Positions 9,478-21,956 of a DNA stretch of 64,000 nucleotides are shown piece by piece. Numbering within the stretch: the stretch's first letter is position 1; each line of letters begins with the position of its first letter. This DNA comes from Pestalotiopsis fici W106-1 (lineage: Eukaryota; Ascomycota; Sordariomycetes; Amphisphaeriales; Sporocadaceae). A program made the translations under genes and the position numbers. A model generated the notes under the pieces. That model worked only from the letters and a program-made list of their open reading frames with translations. It did not search any database and had not been told where the DNA came from. Where the stretch lies: positions 2,713,606 through 2,777,605 of the forward strand of contig NW_006917096.1 in NCBI RefSeq assembly GCF_000516985.1, in the 5' to 3' direction.

Positions 9478-12400
9478 GATTTGTGCTCTTCGTGCCGAAC
9501 CGTGGGGAACCGTTGATAGAGTGAGGATGGCTATGCAGCAGAAGAGGCGGTGGAGGGTGCGGGAACAAAAAGCTTGAGAAAATATAGCTCGGCACCAGGG
9601 GTGTCAGGGTCTTGAAGAATCTGTAGAGATAGAGACAAGGACAGGGACTGGTCCAAAGATTGGGAGAAGGGGTGGAGAGAGTTATAAGCAAAGCAGCCAA
9701 AGTAAGAAGGCGTGCAGGAAAGAAAAGAGGAGGATCAGATGATGTTTAGGTGTATTGGATCGCCCGAGAGGAGTATGCTGAGCAGAGCCGCGGCAATGAG
9801 GCGTGCAGAGAAAGTAAAACAGACCACACGATGCTTGTGTGTGTGTGTGTGTTGGCTAGAGGAGCCCTGCAGATGTGTGTTGTGCAAAACAACCCAGAAA
9901 GGTAGTGAGGCTTGCAAAGGGAAAAAGTAGAGGGGATAGTAAAGAGCAGATCAGATCAGACAATAGTTTGGTTTGTGCTGTGTCTGTGCTGGATCTACTA
10001 CTCGCAGACGAGTCCGAGAGAGAATCAATAATGTCCACTGGAAAGTTCTCATGTGCACACAGGCACGAGAATGGAACGAACGTCACTCGGGATTTCTAGG
10101 CCTCGCTACCCGGCCCAGCGGCGGCAGAGAGCGGCGCACCCCGCAACGGACCAGGATTAGCGACTTCTTCCACGAGCTTGACGACCTTCTGCCCCACTAA
10201 GAGGGCTGCTGGGTCTCCTGTCCCTTCCTTTTTGCTCAGCTCCCGCTCAGGACCTGGACTGTGAGCTTGCTGGGAAATCTCACCCAGGTTATCAGGTCCC
10301 AGGTCCTCCAGGGGTCCCGACTTGGATGCTGACCATACTAGGGAAACAATAGGTACTATTTTATCTCAAAACTCAGCAGACCAGGGGGGTTTTTGGATAT
10401 ATGGTGTCTCTGTCAGTTTGCACGTGCGTTGACATTTAGGTAAGTATAACATTCACACCCATACGACTTGGCTACTCCAGAAGAAGAAGAATAATAAAGA
10501 GGAGGGCAAGCAAAACATTGAGGGCAGACTGCTGACTCGCAACGTAAATGAATGGAGCCAAAATACGCTTTCAGCGCCAGTGTCAGCGCAAACGTCGGCT
10601 AAGTACCTACCCTTAATTGGAGGCACTAAGTAAGTAGTAGGGTGCATCGCCAGTTCGTCAGTGTGGAGGGTAATGTAGTAGTAACCAAGGGAGTAGCCGC
10701 CAAATTGCATCACAACCTGGAGAGAAACCCCAATTTCGAGAATTTCTCGGGCTGGAATGGACTGGAGACCCTGGATTCAAAACTGACTCTTGTACCACCA
10801 TCATAACCAACTTTATCTTTTTGGTTCAACTTTTTCTTCTTTCTTCCTTGCTCTTGTGTTTTTCGCCTACTCAACCCCTTTCTTCTCATTGCGAAACAGG
10901 GTCGGAAGAGATGAGATAAGCCCCTTGGACCTAGCTTTTGAGTCTTCTGGAACTTCATCACAGACAGGCCTTGGAAGACCCTGGGAGAGACCCACGCGCT
11001 GTGACTCGCGGCACGTAAAACTTTCGTGCAAATACATCATCGCCATACAATCCATACTGGATCGTGGTTCTGAGGAAAGAGAAAAAAAAATTAAAAACCA
11101 AAAAAATTCTGCACTCATTTATGCCCCGCAGTCTGCTTCTGATGACGCTTGTCTTTGCAGTAGCTGGGATATGTGGCAGTTGATGATCTCCTCTCAGCCT
11201 GTCTTTCAGTTTTGAATTGGAAGCTATCCCAGCCAGCAAGACAGGCCGGCAAACAACCCCCCGAGACGCGAACCGCTAGCTTCGCTGCCCACCCACGATG
11301 GACAGGCCGAACCAAGTGCAAGAAACCTCACGATAGTTTTGCTCTCTCTCTCTCTCACACACATCAGGGAGGCCTCGGTCAGCTCTCGAACGCCGCTGCA
11401 GGGCCTGACTCCACCCCCTGCGTATAGGACTTCCAAGGGGCTTTCTAGCGGTGTGATCATGTTTAGACCCTTCCAGGCCTCTGGTCGCCTTTCGGCATTC
11501 ACACGGGAAGATTCCAGGAGAAAGGAAATTCGACGATAGTTTCATGAGAAATGCGTATTGGATGGGCGGAGGAGAATAGGATCTGCGTAGGTACCTTGCT
11601 AAAGTTTGAAGCGTGGCCCCTGTGCGAGGGGCCACCTGCCGCGATTCCCTTCATCTGAAATCGAATCGTGGAAATAAAAAGCGTGATTTGAGGCGGGTAA
11701 CGTTGTCCTCGCGGCTATCTGGACTTTCTCTTTGAGTTGAGACCCACTCACAGCAATTGATTAATCGCACTGCTTCTTTGCCGTCTGTCCAGTTGGGCGA
11801 TGATGGCTTCCGGTGGAAAAGATGGTAGAAGTTGAAGGGACGACAGTTGTCATTTACATTTCGCAACAAGAGGATCCGGTGGGAAAGATAACGACCGTGT
11901 CGCCAACCCGTCCGTCTTTCCTTCTGCCCGATACTGTAGGTGTGCTACTACTCATTTCCCACTCACTGTCTGTTCCAGGCGCCAAGGCGATAACGAATAT
12001 ATGTGTATCGCGTCTCATGTTACGTCATAATGGTCTCGGATGAGCTTATGCCATGCTGCATTTCTGCAGCGCAACGAAAGCTTCCACAATCGGAATTGGT
12101 CTTCAATATGGTTCACTATCAGTGGCAGCTGCGCAGGTAAGCAATATGATGTTGAATTGATGCAATGTACCGAAGGATGATCGTCCATTTGTTCAAATTC
12201 GTACTAGTTTGCATTTGAACACACCAGTCCTGTTGAATACTATGTATGTGTGTGCGGTGACTTGCATGCTGGCATTAAGACTACCTTGCGTACTATACTC
12301 GGCATAAGTTGATAAGGGTCTCTTATATCCCGATCGGAGTAATCCTTGTACCACGTACATTGTGCATTGCTTGCATACAAACAAACAAACAATATGAACG

Positions 12401-13186
12401 AACGTCTTCGTCCACTCTCTCATGCTTGCGTGGCTTGGATCAGGAACATTGTTCGCCTCCGCGCCAGCAGCGCAAGTGTGGAACTACTGATCGACGGTGA
12501 CTTCTTAACGAGCTCTCAAAGCACCTTGATCCGCGACAGCATCTTTGGTGCCGTCCCGCTGCTGAGGGACAAACCACGGCATGCCAGGACGTCTCTACCG
12601 ATTCGACACAAGGCTACGGAGCCGAAATCCAATCCATGGCGTTCCGCACTTTGACAACGTGGCAATCAGCTTCCGGAACATGGGCGGCCTGTGAAAGCCG
12701 AGCCCCACGTACGGCGATGACTTCAAAAATTGCAAGGAGCCTTGTAACCGTGTACAGGGGCTTCGTACATCTTCTCAACCCCAATCATCCTGCTGACTGG
12801 AACGTACTGGATGATGTTGAGGCATGTCTCTTCGCAAGCTGGCTGAAATATACAACCTTGATGAGCCAACTGATGGTTCTGCGCGTAACTGGTGCTATCG
12901 TTTAGCCTCATTGCATGGTGGAACCATTCCGGGATGTCCTGGGCCAACGTTGCCGACGTGTCGCCAGTCGAAGCCAATACTACGAGCTATAAAAATTCCT
13001 TTGCGGTGACCTGCTTGGCGAGGATGATTATCTTTTTTCCCCTCTTCTTTTTCCTCTATTAGCTTTTTGCGCCATTTGAAATTCGTGATTACGAATCAGA
13101 GACATTCCGGTGGGAAATAAAAGCAGAGACAACATAAATTCTTCGCGTCCGGATTGTTCTGACCCAACGCGTCCCATCGCTAGACC
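9478..13186. other. Long gene-free region with simple repeats
   Basis: About 3.7 kb between divergent start codons (PFK-2/FBPase-2 on minus, exchanger on plus). The part next to 9478 is pyrimidine-rich on the minus strand, typical of a long fungal 5' leader. Simple repeats include GT at about 9836-9852 and CT/CA at 11342-11363. No open frame here shows domain features or coding-like composition. Non-coding transcripts cannot be excluded. Confidence 0.5.
11342..11363. repeat. CT/CA dinucleotide microsatellite
   Basis: A CT run passing into a CA run; simple repeat with no evident function. Confidence 0.8.
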
Positions 13187-14347
13187 ATGGATATCGGAGA
13201 CGTTTTGTTCAACGCAGCCGCCTTCCTGGCTGGCCTGTCGTTACTCGAACGCGGTGCTCGACTCTTTGTCTCCAGCGCCACCACCCTGGCGAAGCGCCTG
13301 CGCCTCCCAGACATGCTCGTCGGCATTCTCGTCGCGGGCGCCGAGTGGGAGGAACTGGCCGTCGTGGCGCTCAGTCTAGCGCAGAAGCGCCCTGCCCTCG
13401 CAGTGGGCAACATTATTGGCAGCACCATCGCCAACATCTTTGGCGCCTTTGCCCTGGGCCTCATCTTCTCCACGAGAAACTGGGATGGGTTCGAACGCGA
13501 CTCCAAGGTGGCTTGCTTGGGATTGCTGGCCCTCACCACCTTCGTGTCGCTGTTTGCGTTGGCTGATATCCTGTGGTACCGAGTCGTGGCGGTGATTCTA
13601 CTGGTAATCTTTGTTATTTATGTTCTTGTTGTTCTGTGGTCCATCTGGCAGGCCATGTCTTATACCAAGAAGGACGACGATGCAGAGGACATCGAGTCTG
13701 GAGCTGCACATGATCACCTAGATGATGCCTCCTCGAGCTCGTCATCCGAGTGCCGCTCCGAAGGCGGTGGAGAGGATGCCGATGAGTCGACTGCTCTCCT
13801 CTCGAAGCCGGCGAGTTCCAAAATTCACAGGCTTGGTCACAACATCATGCCCATCTTGCAGCTCCTCGGCAGCTTCTTGGCTCTGGCACTGAGCGGTTTT
13901 ATTCTCTCGCGCACCTCGACGCTCCTCGCCGCGTCCTTTGACATGTCGGACTCTGCGTTTGGCGCAACAATTCTTGCGCTTGCAACCACGCTGCCGGAAA
14001 AGTTTGTGGCCGTGGCGAGCGGTATCCAGGGCCACAGCGGTCTCCTCGTCGCCGACGCGGTAGGCAGCAACATCTTTCTGCTGACGCTCTGCCTTGGCAT
14101 GGCAGCCTGGAGCGTTGCGGCACACCAGTGGCACGACCATCCCGAGGATGGCGGGCACAGCTTTGTAGACGTGTCGCGCATTGAGGCCTGGTGGATGTGG
14201 GCCGCGTCCATTGCGTTGACGGCTGTCGTTTTCATCGGAAGCAAAGACGTGTGCAAGGTTGTCGGGGTGAGGCAGTTGCTCGGAGCTCTGTTGTTGATAG
14301 CATATGGAGGATTCCTGGCCGTTGAATTCACGGTTCTGAGAGATTGA
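13187..14347 (+). CDS. CaCA-superfamily cation (sodium/calcium type) exchanger
   Basis: A single exon encodes 386 residues with roughly ten hydrophobic segments in two halves joined by an acidic, Ser-rich cytosolic loop (about 165-210, with an SSSSSS run and an ESTALL segment). Each half carries an alpha-repeat-like block: GAEWEELAVVALS with GNIIGSTIANIFGA in the first half, and ALATTLPEKFVAVASG with DAVGSNIFLLTL in the second. This inverted pair is the ion-binding core of sodium/calcium and related exchangers. The protein probably moves calcium or another cation against a proton or sodium gradient in an internal or plasma membrane; the ion is not predictable. In the first repeat the usual Pro-Glu pair is Trp-Glu-Glu. 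The ATG at 13187 has a good context (ACCATGG). A long antisense frame overlaps the 3' half but is not credible. Confidence 0.88.
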   Translation: MDIGDVLFNAAAFLAGLSLLERGARLFVSSATTLAKRLRLPDMLVGILVAGAEWEELAVVALSLAQKRPALAVGNIIGSTIANIFGAFALGLIFSTRNWDGFERDSKVACLGLLALTTFVSLFALADILWYRVVAVILLVIFVIYVLVVLWSIWQAMSYTKKDDDAEDIESGAAHDHLDDASSSSSSECRSEGGGEDADESTALLSKPASSKIHRLGHNIMPILQLLGSFLALALSGFILSRTSTLLAASFDMSDSAFGATILALATTLPEKFVAVASGIQGHSGLLVADAVGSNIFLLTLCLGMAAWSVAAHQWHDHPEDGGHSFVDVSRIEAWWMWAASIALTAVVFIGSKDVCKVVGVRQLLGALLLIAYGGFLAVEFTVLRD

Positions 14348-17300
14348 GGTTGTATCGGTAGGCGTGTACAAAGTATGACCCGTACCTAGAGTCATCTCGT
14401 CTCCGGGAGCATTGGCGTGGTTTTCACATCTTGCGCAATGCCTGGAAAATGTCAACATCTTGTGAGACACAATTTTGGGTCTTGTTTCCATATTGAGTAG
14501 TAAATTCTGCCCGTTCTGGGCGCAGTCACTTCTTGACCCTTGCTCATAAAAGTTGCCTAAATTGCAACAAGATGCCGGTGCATAGTAGCACTTTGAGCAG
14601 GCAAAGTAGACAAACGATGCCAAGAAGCTGATCATGGACGTCAACACTACGTGGTGCAAAATACGTTTCAAACCGGCAGTAGCAAGCCGTCATATTTAAA
14701 TAGCTGGGTAAAAAAAAAATGTCCTCCAGCGATTTGAAATTCCAAAGCTGTACAAGGCCAGTAGTCATATTTACATGGACCAAGCTGCCAAAACTTTCAT
14801 CCATATAAGTATTCGCACTGGGGCTGGCCATGGTTTGGTCTTGGCAAGCTCTGCCGTGAGCCACAAGGGACTCCTGACACTCAGCATGGGGGCGGGCACG
14901 TGAGATAGAGCGATAGTGGTGTCAATAAAACCCCAGTTGCAGTCCAATCTTTTGTCTCGTCTGCTGTCTCATTTTGGTTACTAATAACCATGACGACGTG
15001 GCGATACTTGGTAAAATAGGAATTCGGCGAGGAATTGTACCGAGCGTAGCATTCTGTCAAATCGAAGTACGCCCGATCTTGATGGTTCTCTGTCAGCGAA
15101 GGAGATATATCACGTAACGTGGCAATGCTTGTCCAAAGCCATTCTTTTGAACCGTATGCGGAGATAGTACAATGAGAGACGAGGCAAAGGAGCGATTATC
15201 GCAATTGTAAACAACGATTTCCTTTGCAGGCGCCGTGGAGACTCTCGTCGTTGCCATGAGGCTGTTTTAGCCCTCACCATTAGAGAAGAACATGAAGAGA
15301 GGGCTGGCCAGTCGAAACCCCAAGCTGGAACATGATAGGGTCTCCAAATCTTGACAATTTGGGCGAATCCAGGCTATGATACCTGGCAGACAGTCGCTGG
15401 CATGGGAACGGCTGGGAAATCTTTTGCGCCCACAGTACGTCTGGCCTGATTGTCATGGCCACCTGCCGAGAGAGACGAGCCAAAAGACGCAGCTCTTCCA
15501 ACAACATATGTATACTAGTGGTATCAATGGTATATATCGTGATGACGATTCTCCTACAAGGTGATGGGGGCTTGGCTGTGCTCCCTCCCATGCACAGGTC
15601 AAGACACGGGTTGTATCGCCAACTGTGTCAAATCATCTCGTGGCCGGGTCGGGCGGTTGGCAGGTCTTAATGATACCGCCCGCTATATAGCTTCGATCGG
15701 TTCTGCTGCGACCATCCCAAACCATCAATTTGTTGGGTGGGCTTTCTCTGTATCGGAGAAATACGATTAGGGTTGGCAGGCTTTTCGCGGTGAATTCATC
15801 TGATCTAAAGAGCACTGCGACAATGCAGTCTCATCTCTTTAGCACATGATTTTGACAATGTGAATATGACAGAAAGGGGCATGATCGTGTCGTAATACAT
15901 GTACTTCATCGCTGAACCCCTGCCCTTATCTTATCCCAGAATTGCACTATACTCGGCCGGCCGGCATTGATGGCGCCTCGCCACGGGTTTTAGTCTCAGC
16001 TCGCTTATGCCAGTCGAACGATTAGTCCTCGGAAAGGGTGTTGGAGATCCTTGAACTCATCAGATGAAACTTCCTTCCCATTGATGCCACTGGAAACGTT
16101 TGCTCCCCCGACACGGGACAAACTTCCCTCGGTAGCCTACTCTGGTGTGTTCGAGCCCGCGGGATCTTGAACGAATGCTTGCAGCTAGTGATAAGCAATC
16201 AGATCTATAGTGACATGTGCTGTTTGGATATTGGGATCACAACAGTCCTGGGACCGAGGTACACTGGAATTTGTTGCTATACTCCTTCATGCCGTGTGCA
16301 ACTGCGACGCAGCCAACTAGCAAAGTGGAGGTTTTAATACCCTAATAGGAAACCTCATGGACAACCTAGTTAATCATATACCAAAAGCGGACTCTGAGTC
16401 CAAACGTGGGATGAGATCAGCATTCGTTATCTTCGGATCCGAGTTGGGGACGCGTCTCTTGCGCATAGTGTCTATAGCTTTGAGCCTCCAACTTTGCAGG
16501 GTTATTTGTTGCCGTTATGGTGGATATGAACTAGGAAGTGTATTGTAGTGGTGAGTGATTCATCGCGAACGGACCAAGAACGTAATCGAACACTGCAATA
16601 TATTCGATTCCTTTGCAAATTAGACAAGATTCGTGACCATTCTAGTGTAGGACCTTTTGTCTCGCAAGACTCTAGGCAATAACTAGGCAATAAGTGATAT
16701 GTTACTATACTAAAATCATATATTCCGTAGCGGACCCCAGTTTTTTTTTTATCATTTCCCACTACGAAACAAGACTACTTGTTAGATCGTTGTTTGTTCG
16801 GCAAACAAACCAATGGAATTGTCTTGGACAATTAGTTTCGCGTTGGCGAGGGCGAGCTGGTTGCCGAATATGGTAACCTGTTCTTTTGCAACTGGTCAAA
16901 AAGCGCCAAAGCCCAAAGCTAATCGGCCGGGGGGCTTTTGCCGGATGATCTGCGACGGGGGGTGTGTTTTTTTGTTGCTGCGTTTTTTGGTCCCTACATG
17001 GACTTTTTCTTTTCAACTGTCAGCAAAATACCCCCAACGCCGTAGGAAGGGTCCTCAGATCCACCGACGGGCCGCTTCTTTTTTCTGTTTGTACATGGTA
17101 AAAAAAAGGGACATGCGCCGTGTTTGCTCCGGGGAGGCACAATTGTTGCAATCCCCGGCCAGGATTTGATAAGGAGTACGTATGCACATTTGGATTTTTC
17201 TTTCTTCCTTTCTCTATCATGCAGCTATAGCCGAACCCCCAATACAACTCTACTCGTCTAATTTTTGTTTTCTTTTCTCTCCATTTTTGTGCGAGGTCTC

Positions 17301-17743
17301 ATTCATATCACATCTCCCCCAGACCTTGATAGAAAACAGCCGTTGCTCAGAACCAAAGCCAGAAGATCAGAGCAAAGACGCTTGCCTAGCCGAGGTACTA
17401 AGATACCGTTCCGCCAATCCGCATAAGCACTATATTGATCAACTGTACAAGGATCCAGGTCACCTGGAGCAAAGGGAAGCACGAGGGGACGAAGGACAAG
17501 AAAGGCTGGTTGAATATCGTGTGCGATTTCGATTCTTTCATTCCTTGCAGAATTTCTCTGCTTCTGCAAACGCACCAAAAGCTTATTGCATTTATACTGC
17601 TTGTCAGGAAGTTTCTTTTTTTTTCTCTTGTCAACCTGCATTGCATCTTTGGCCTTGTCGATCACCGCATCTAAGGGAAAAGATACCCACCACACACCTG
17701 CAGGTAGCAGGGTCAACAAAGCAAAGCAAGCCGTGCCCACGAT
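14348..17743. other. Gene-free region
   Basis: About 3.4 kb between two plus-strand genes. Short open frames on both strands lack domain features and splice logic. The last few hundred bases (about 16.9-17.7 kb), with T-rich and AC-rich patches, are likely promoter and leader of the DUF829 gene. Confidence 0.5.
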
Positions 17744-18727
17744 ATGGCAACCATGGCGGAGCAGAGGCAGCCACTAAAGACAATGACCAAGGCGTCACCA
17801 TTCGTGTACTTTTACGAGCCTTCTTCTTCTTCTTCTGCAGTCACCGATACTGAAAATGGTTCACCGGCAGCGGCAGCAACAGCAAATGCTATTATTGGAG
17901 ATGGTACTACTACAGCAGCCCCCAAGCTGATCCTGGTCGCCAGCTGGATGGACGCCCGCGACTTGCACATTGCCAAGTACATAACGCGGTACCAAACCTT
18001 ATATCCCACGTCCCGGATCCTGCTGGTCAAGTTTGTCTTTCGCCACATTGTCTGGCGGTCCGAGTGCATCGCGGCCGTCCGGCCGGCCCTCTCGTACATC
18101 CGGTCCCTCATGAGCAGCGGTGTCCTTTCCTCCGAGTCCGAGGACAATGATTCTTCTTCGACCACCCTCAAAGAACAACAACAATCACCTCCCGAAATCC
18201 TCTTGCACGTCTTTTCCAATGGCGGCGTCGCCAGCTCAAAGGAACTCTTCGAGGCGTACGAGGCCGAGACGGGCGGGCGGCCGTTCCCCCGGCACACGGC
18301 CGTCTACGACTCGTGTCCCGGCCTGTACAGCTACTGGAGCGCCTACAATGCCTCGATCGCTGGGTTTCCCAGAGGCAGCCTGCTGCGCTGGCTCATGGCG
18401 CCGCTGATCCACCTGCTGGACATGTACCTCTGGGTCGTGGCCGTGGCGCTGCGCAGGCCCTATAACCTCATCATCAACGCCGACCGGCACAATGATGCCG
18501 CCCGCACGCGGCAGGCCTGTCGCGCCTACATTTACGGCCGAGGCGACGACATGGTCGACTGGCGCCACGTGGAAAAGCACGCCCGCCAGGCCGAGGCCCG
18601 GGGCTACGATGTCCGGGCCGAGGTGTTTGAGGAGGGTACCCACGTTGCCCATGTCCGGGTCGATGAGGCCCGATATTGGAGGATTGTGGCCGAGACGTGG
18701 GACAAGAGTCAGTCTACCGTCTCGTGA
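17744..18727 (+). CDS. TMEM53/DUF829 (PaxU-like) alpha/beta-hydrolase-fold protein
   Basis: One exon encodes 327 residues. After a low-complexity Ser/Thr/Ala-rich N-terminus (1-58), the core begins with LILVASWMDARDLH (62-75), the typical start of the DUF829/TMEM53 family. The putative nucleophile is Ser158 in HVFSNGG; a candidate Asp lies in YGRGDDMVDW and a candidate His in EGTHVAHV, in the correct order for an alpha/beta-hydrolase triad. Members include mammalian TMEM53 (nuclear envelope) and the fungal PaxU relatives found in indole-diterpene clusters, but most fungal members are of unknown role. A hydrophobic segment near MYLWVVAVAL could associate with membrane. A second ATG at 17753 is an alternative start. 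An acidic/Ser insertion (about 126-148) is encoded by repeat-like codons. Confidence 0.85.
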   Translation: MATMAEQRQPLKTMTKASPFVYFYEPSSSSSAVTDTENGSPAAAATANAIIGDGTTTAAPKLILVASWMDARDLHIAKYITRYQTLYPTSRILLVKFVFRHIVWRSECIAAVRPALSYIRSLMSSGVLSSESEDNDSSSTTLKEQQQSPPEILLHVFSNGGVASSKELFEAYEAETGGRPFPRHTAVYDSCPGLYSYWSAYNASIAGFPRGSLLRWLMAPLIHLLDMYLWVVAVALRRPYNLIINADRHNDAARTRQACRAYIYGRGDDMVDWRHVEKHARQAEARGYDVRAEVFEEGTHVAHVRVDEARYWRIVAETWDKSQSTVS

Positions 18728-19894
18728 GCCAATTCTCTATGTTGGGTGAAACTGGTTGGTATATAATACGGATACTATAGAGGTATTAATAATTTTTATT
18801 TTTATTCTTTCGTTTACACAGCGTTCGAGTGTTTAGAGTCTCATGGATAGCAGTGCTCATATCTGGTGCATTCAGTTGGAACGGTAACAAGTAGGAAAGA
18901 TCGAGGAAATGATTTTTTGGAAGCTTTTACCATTTGGTGTCTGGGAGTAGAGAATCTCGGCAAGATCAAAACTCACTTTGTCTTCCTTTACATGGTCATC
19001 CTACCTTGGAGGTAAATGGCACATGTGTATTTATAGACGACCAGCGCTTTGCTACATCAGTGCGTTTCCTCTTCCGCAATAGGCAATGGCTGTATAAACA
19101 TAATTTCTTGCTGCATGTTTCGAGTATCAAAGGGAAGAGGATTTGCTTTTTTTCGGCCGATCTCATTCTATGTCTCGTAGCGGGTGATCCCATGCTCCCA
19201 CTTTCCGGAGTTTTGAGGGCAGGGAGACAACCTTTTTCTCACCCCCTTCTGCCGAATACTTGTATCGCCAAGTAGAGACTATACTATATCGTATCATTCC
19301 TTCTTACCAAGTCGGATATCTTACAACTTGCTGTGCAAAATCGTCAAAAGTTGAATAAGACTAGAATGATTGAGCGCAGGGTCAAAGATCGATGCATTTG
19401 CTAGATCAAATTCATGTTTCAAGACTTTGCCCAACTTGAGACTTGAGGCGGCCATACAGAAGTGTTGCCAGTACAGTCAATTAATTCTTAAACAGAGCTG
19501 CTGACTATACTAAATGCTTTGCGGCATCCCCGCGAGATTCGGGCAAGAGCCATGTCAGCAGAGCAACCCATCCCACGAGGATACGACTACGCTTAGGCAT
19601 GTCATCCACATGCAAAGGCAGACGGAGATGGAGAGTTCACAACTGCATATTATGTCCCAAGGTCAGAGGCAAACAAGATTGCGAGATGCCTTCCATCGAA
19701 TGCCGGGTCCGATCGTTGATCTACAGCAAGCTGAAGCAAGAATGTACGAAAATGAAGAAAAAAAAAAAACAGATTGCCACCATTAATGATTCATACTAGC
19801 GTATGCCCTTCCTATACGGTATCACCGGTCCTTGAGGACATGAGTCTCTTCTTTTGCTTCTTCTTCTTCTCCTCCCTCTTCCCTTTTGGTCTTC
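18728..19894. other. Convergent intergenic region
   Basis: About 1.2 kb between the 3' ends of the DUF829 gene and the small Cys-rich gene. AT-rich just after 18728, as expected of a 3' untranslated region. I see no gene. Confidence 0.55.
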
Positions 19895-20146
19895 TCATCT
19901 GGTGCGTTGCCGCTTCTTCCCTTTGTCGTTATTTCTCTGACTCTGCTGCGCTTGGCTCTCATCGTCCATGCAGGAATCACACTCCTGATCAAATGAGTGT
20001 TGGTCCATATTCACGCCGTTTCTGCATTCTCCAAATATGCCATTGTTTTTGGCTTCGAGACAGGGAAGCTGTTGGGACAGGTCTTCCCAGTGAAAGTCTC
20101 CCCCGCATCGTGTACATGTGCCAGAAAAGAGCACGAGGCGGCACAT
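19895..20146 (-). CDS. Small Cys-rich hypothetical protein, possible zinc-binding
   Basis: A short frame of 83 residues starts MCRLVLFSGT. Cysteines are arranged as CxxC at 11/14, single Cys at 29 and 41, and CxxC at 56/59, with His19, His50 and several acidic residues between; this is compatible with one or two zinc sites. The tail is highly charged and Lys/Arg-rich (GKKRQRTR). I recall similar short fungal proteins with a CTRC...WEDLSQ(Q/E)L.CLEAKN...FDQECD pattern, but cannot name a domain. The frame stays open upstream of the ATG without family-like sequence, and a spliced 5' exon is possible. It is convergent with the DUF829 gene. Confidence 0.55.
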   Translation of the reverse strand: MCRLVLFSGTCTRCGGDFHWEDLSQQLPCLEAKNNGIFGECRNGVNMDQHSFDQECDSCMDDESQAQQSQRNNDKGKKRQRTR

Positions 20147-21920
20147 CACGAACCACTCTAACCGAGGGCTTGTTTTTGATGATAAGCTCCTGGATATAAG
20201 AGGCAGTCGTTTGGGGGCTGAAGTTTCTGTAACTACATGGTAGGACAGATTCATGTGAGCATAAGGCTGAACAAGGACGAAACGGGTAAACCTCATATTA
20301 GGTTGCTTGGAGGGGTTTTGAGATGGTGCTTTGCTTACATGAGAATAGATGCAGTCAATGCAAAGTGCCAGCAAAGTAGGTCGCAAAAGTTGGCCGCTGA
20401 TCTTTGTTGCAGCCCCCTTGGCATAGATCTACTTCAGGGTCTTGCAAATAGTGTGGGGTATGACCTCAAAGAAAATCCAATTGACGAGGGGCCAAAAAAA
20501 AAAGGAACGAGAGCAGGAAGAGCTCAACTTTTTATGTACAGGTTGAATCACAGACAAGTCCCGCTGGTCTGCTGCTGCTGCTATTGTTATAGTAGTGGCA
20601 TTGGTTCAAAAGAGGAATGAAAGGATCGCCAGTCTGCTGTCATGTCTCATATAGCTTCCTCTGGGGGAGAAGCAGAGCAACAAGAAATAAAAAGAGGCCG
20701 ATAGATGCGGAAGCGGAAGCAACCAGCGGGCCAGCCAGCAAGCAAGCAGCAACGGCAGAAGCAGGAGCAGGGGAAGGTCGGAAGCTTAGATGTCGGCTGT
20801 GCGTCTGTTTCTCTGCCCTGGTTGGCAGCACGCACACTTGAAGTATGCGCGTGTGGGGAGTATCTGATCAACGTCAGTCAAAGGGGTGGTGTGGGACGGG
20901 GCCCTTGTTCGATGTGGGAAGATCCGGCTGTAGTGTAGATTTTGTCCAACATGCTCTTTTAGACCTGCTACCTCGTTAGGAACTAAGCCGGACCCTTTTT
21001 TTCTCTCTCTCTCTTTTCACTCTGTATTCGTTTCTCTTGTCTCCTCGATGTGCTACTCTGGAGTCATGATGATATATGTAGACTACTGAATGCAGTTAGT
21101 CTGCCTGTAGGGCAAGACACTTAGGCCGTCCAAGTGCGTAAAAGTCCATGCTGGGCTTGCGTGGTCAGGAAGCACGGAAGGAAGCATTACAGACAGGTTC
21201 TGTATGTCTGCCGCGATCGAATGCATGGCCGACCGACGTCCAAGGTGGAGTAGCAGGTGTGGCACGTATGTGAGGTAGTTTAGTGCACAGCAACAAACGT
21301 TGCTGTTGCAGTAGAGGATCGGCCGACCACTCTGGTTGCCGTCTTGCTCAAGTCAACGTCGATGCTCGGTTGGATTTGCTGACTTGGCGCTGGACGGATT
21401 GGATAGATATTACTACTAGTTTTTGATCTACCGGAAGCACCCGCTCGTTGGCTGGCTTTTGGCTGGCTGGCTGGCTGCAAGCATCTAAGCAAGTGTGCGG
21501 CCGGTCCTTGCCCCCCCTTGACTTGTTCAGACCACCGAACTGTCCCCTTCAAGGTAGGTCCAAGGGCCAAAAGAGAAGAATAAGAGAAAAAGGATGGTCA
21601 TGAAGAGATCCTTCACGATTCCTGCCGGCCACCAACACGTATACTGCTTGCGCACGAGCAGGAGCAGACAGGTCTCGTGCCGGCCAGGATGAAGTCGTGA
21701 TAGGGCCAGCCGGCAGCTCCTCTCAGCCCTGAGGTAAAGTGAAATGCATGGATGGACGGACGGCATGGCATGCCATGTCCGCCCGCGCTCAGGGTCTCGT
21801 CTCCGAGACAAGGCCAGGGGAGGCAGGGAGGGGGGGGAGGGGGGGAGCAGGTGGGTGAGTGAGGGGACTCGGCGAGCGAACGAACGAACGACAGAACGAA
21901 CCGAAGGAACAGGGTAGTGG

Positions 21921-21956
21921 ATGCCAATGATGCCAATGATGCCAATAATGCCCATT
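21921..21956. repeat. Four-copy 9-bp tandem repeat (ATGCCAATG unit)
   Basis: Two exact and two slightly diverged copies of ATGCCAATG in tandem. Intergenic; no evident function. Confidence 0.7.

Noticed and set aside
13742..14671. 309-codon open frame antisense to the cation exchanger
   Set aside because: It overlaps the 3' half of a well-supported gene in the opposite direction; its composition (Arg/Gly/His/Cys-rich) is what antisense of GC-rich membrane-protein codons gives, and it has no domain features.
21758..21782. Palindrome around ATGGCATGCCAT
   Set aside because: Perfect 12-bp palindrome within a GGCATG-rich stretch; expected by chance in this repetitive composition, and not near a gene start.
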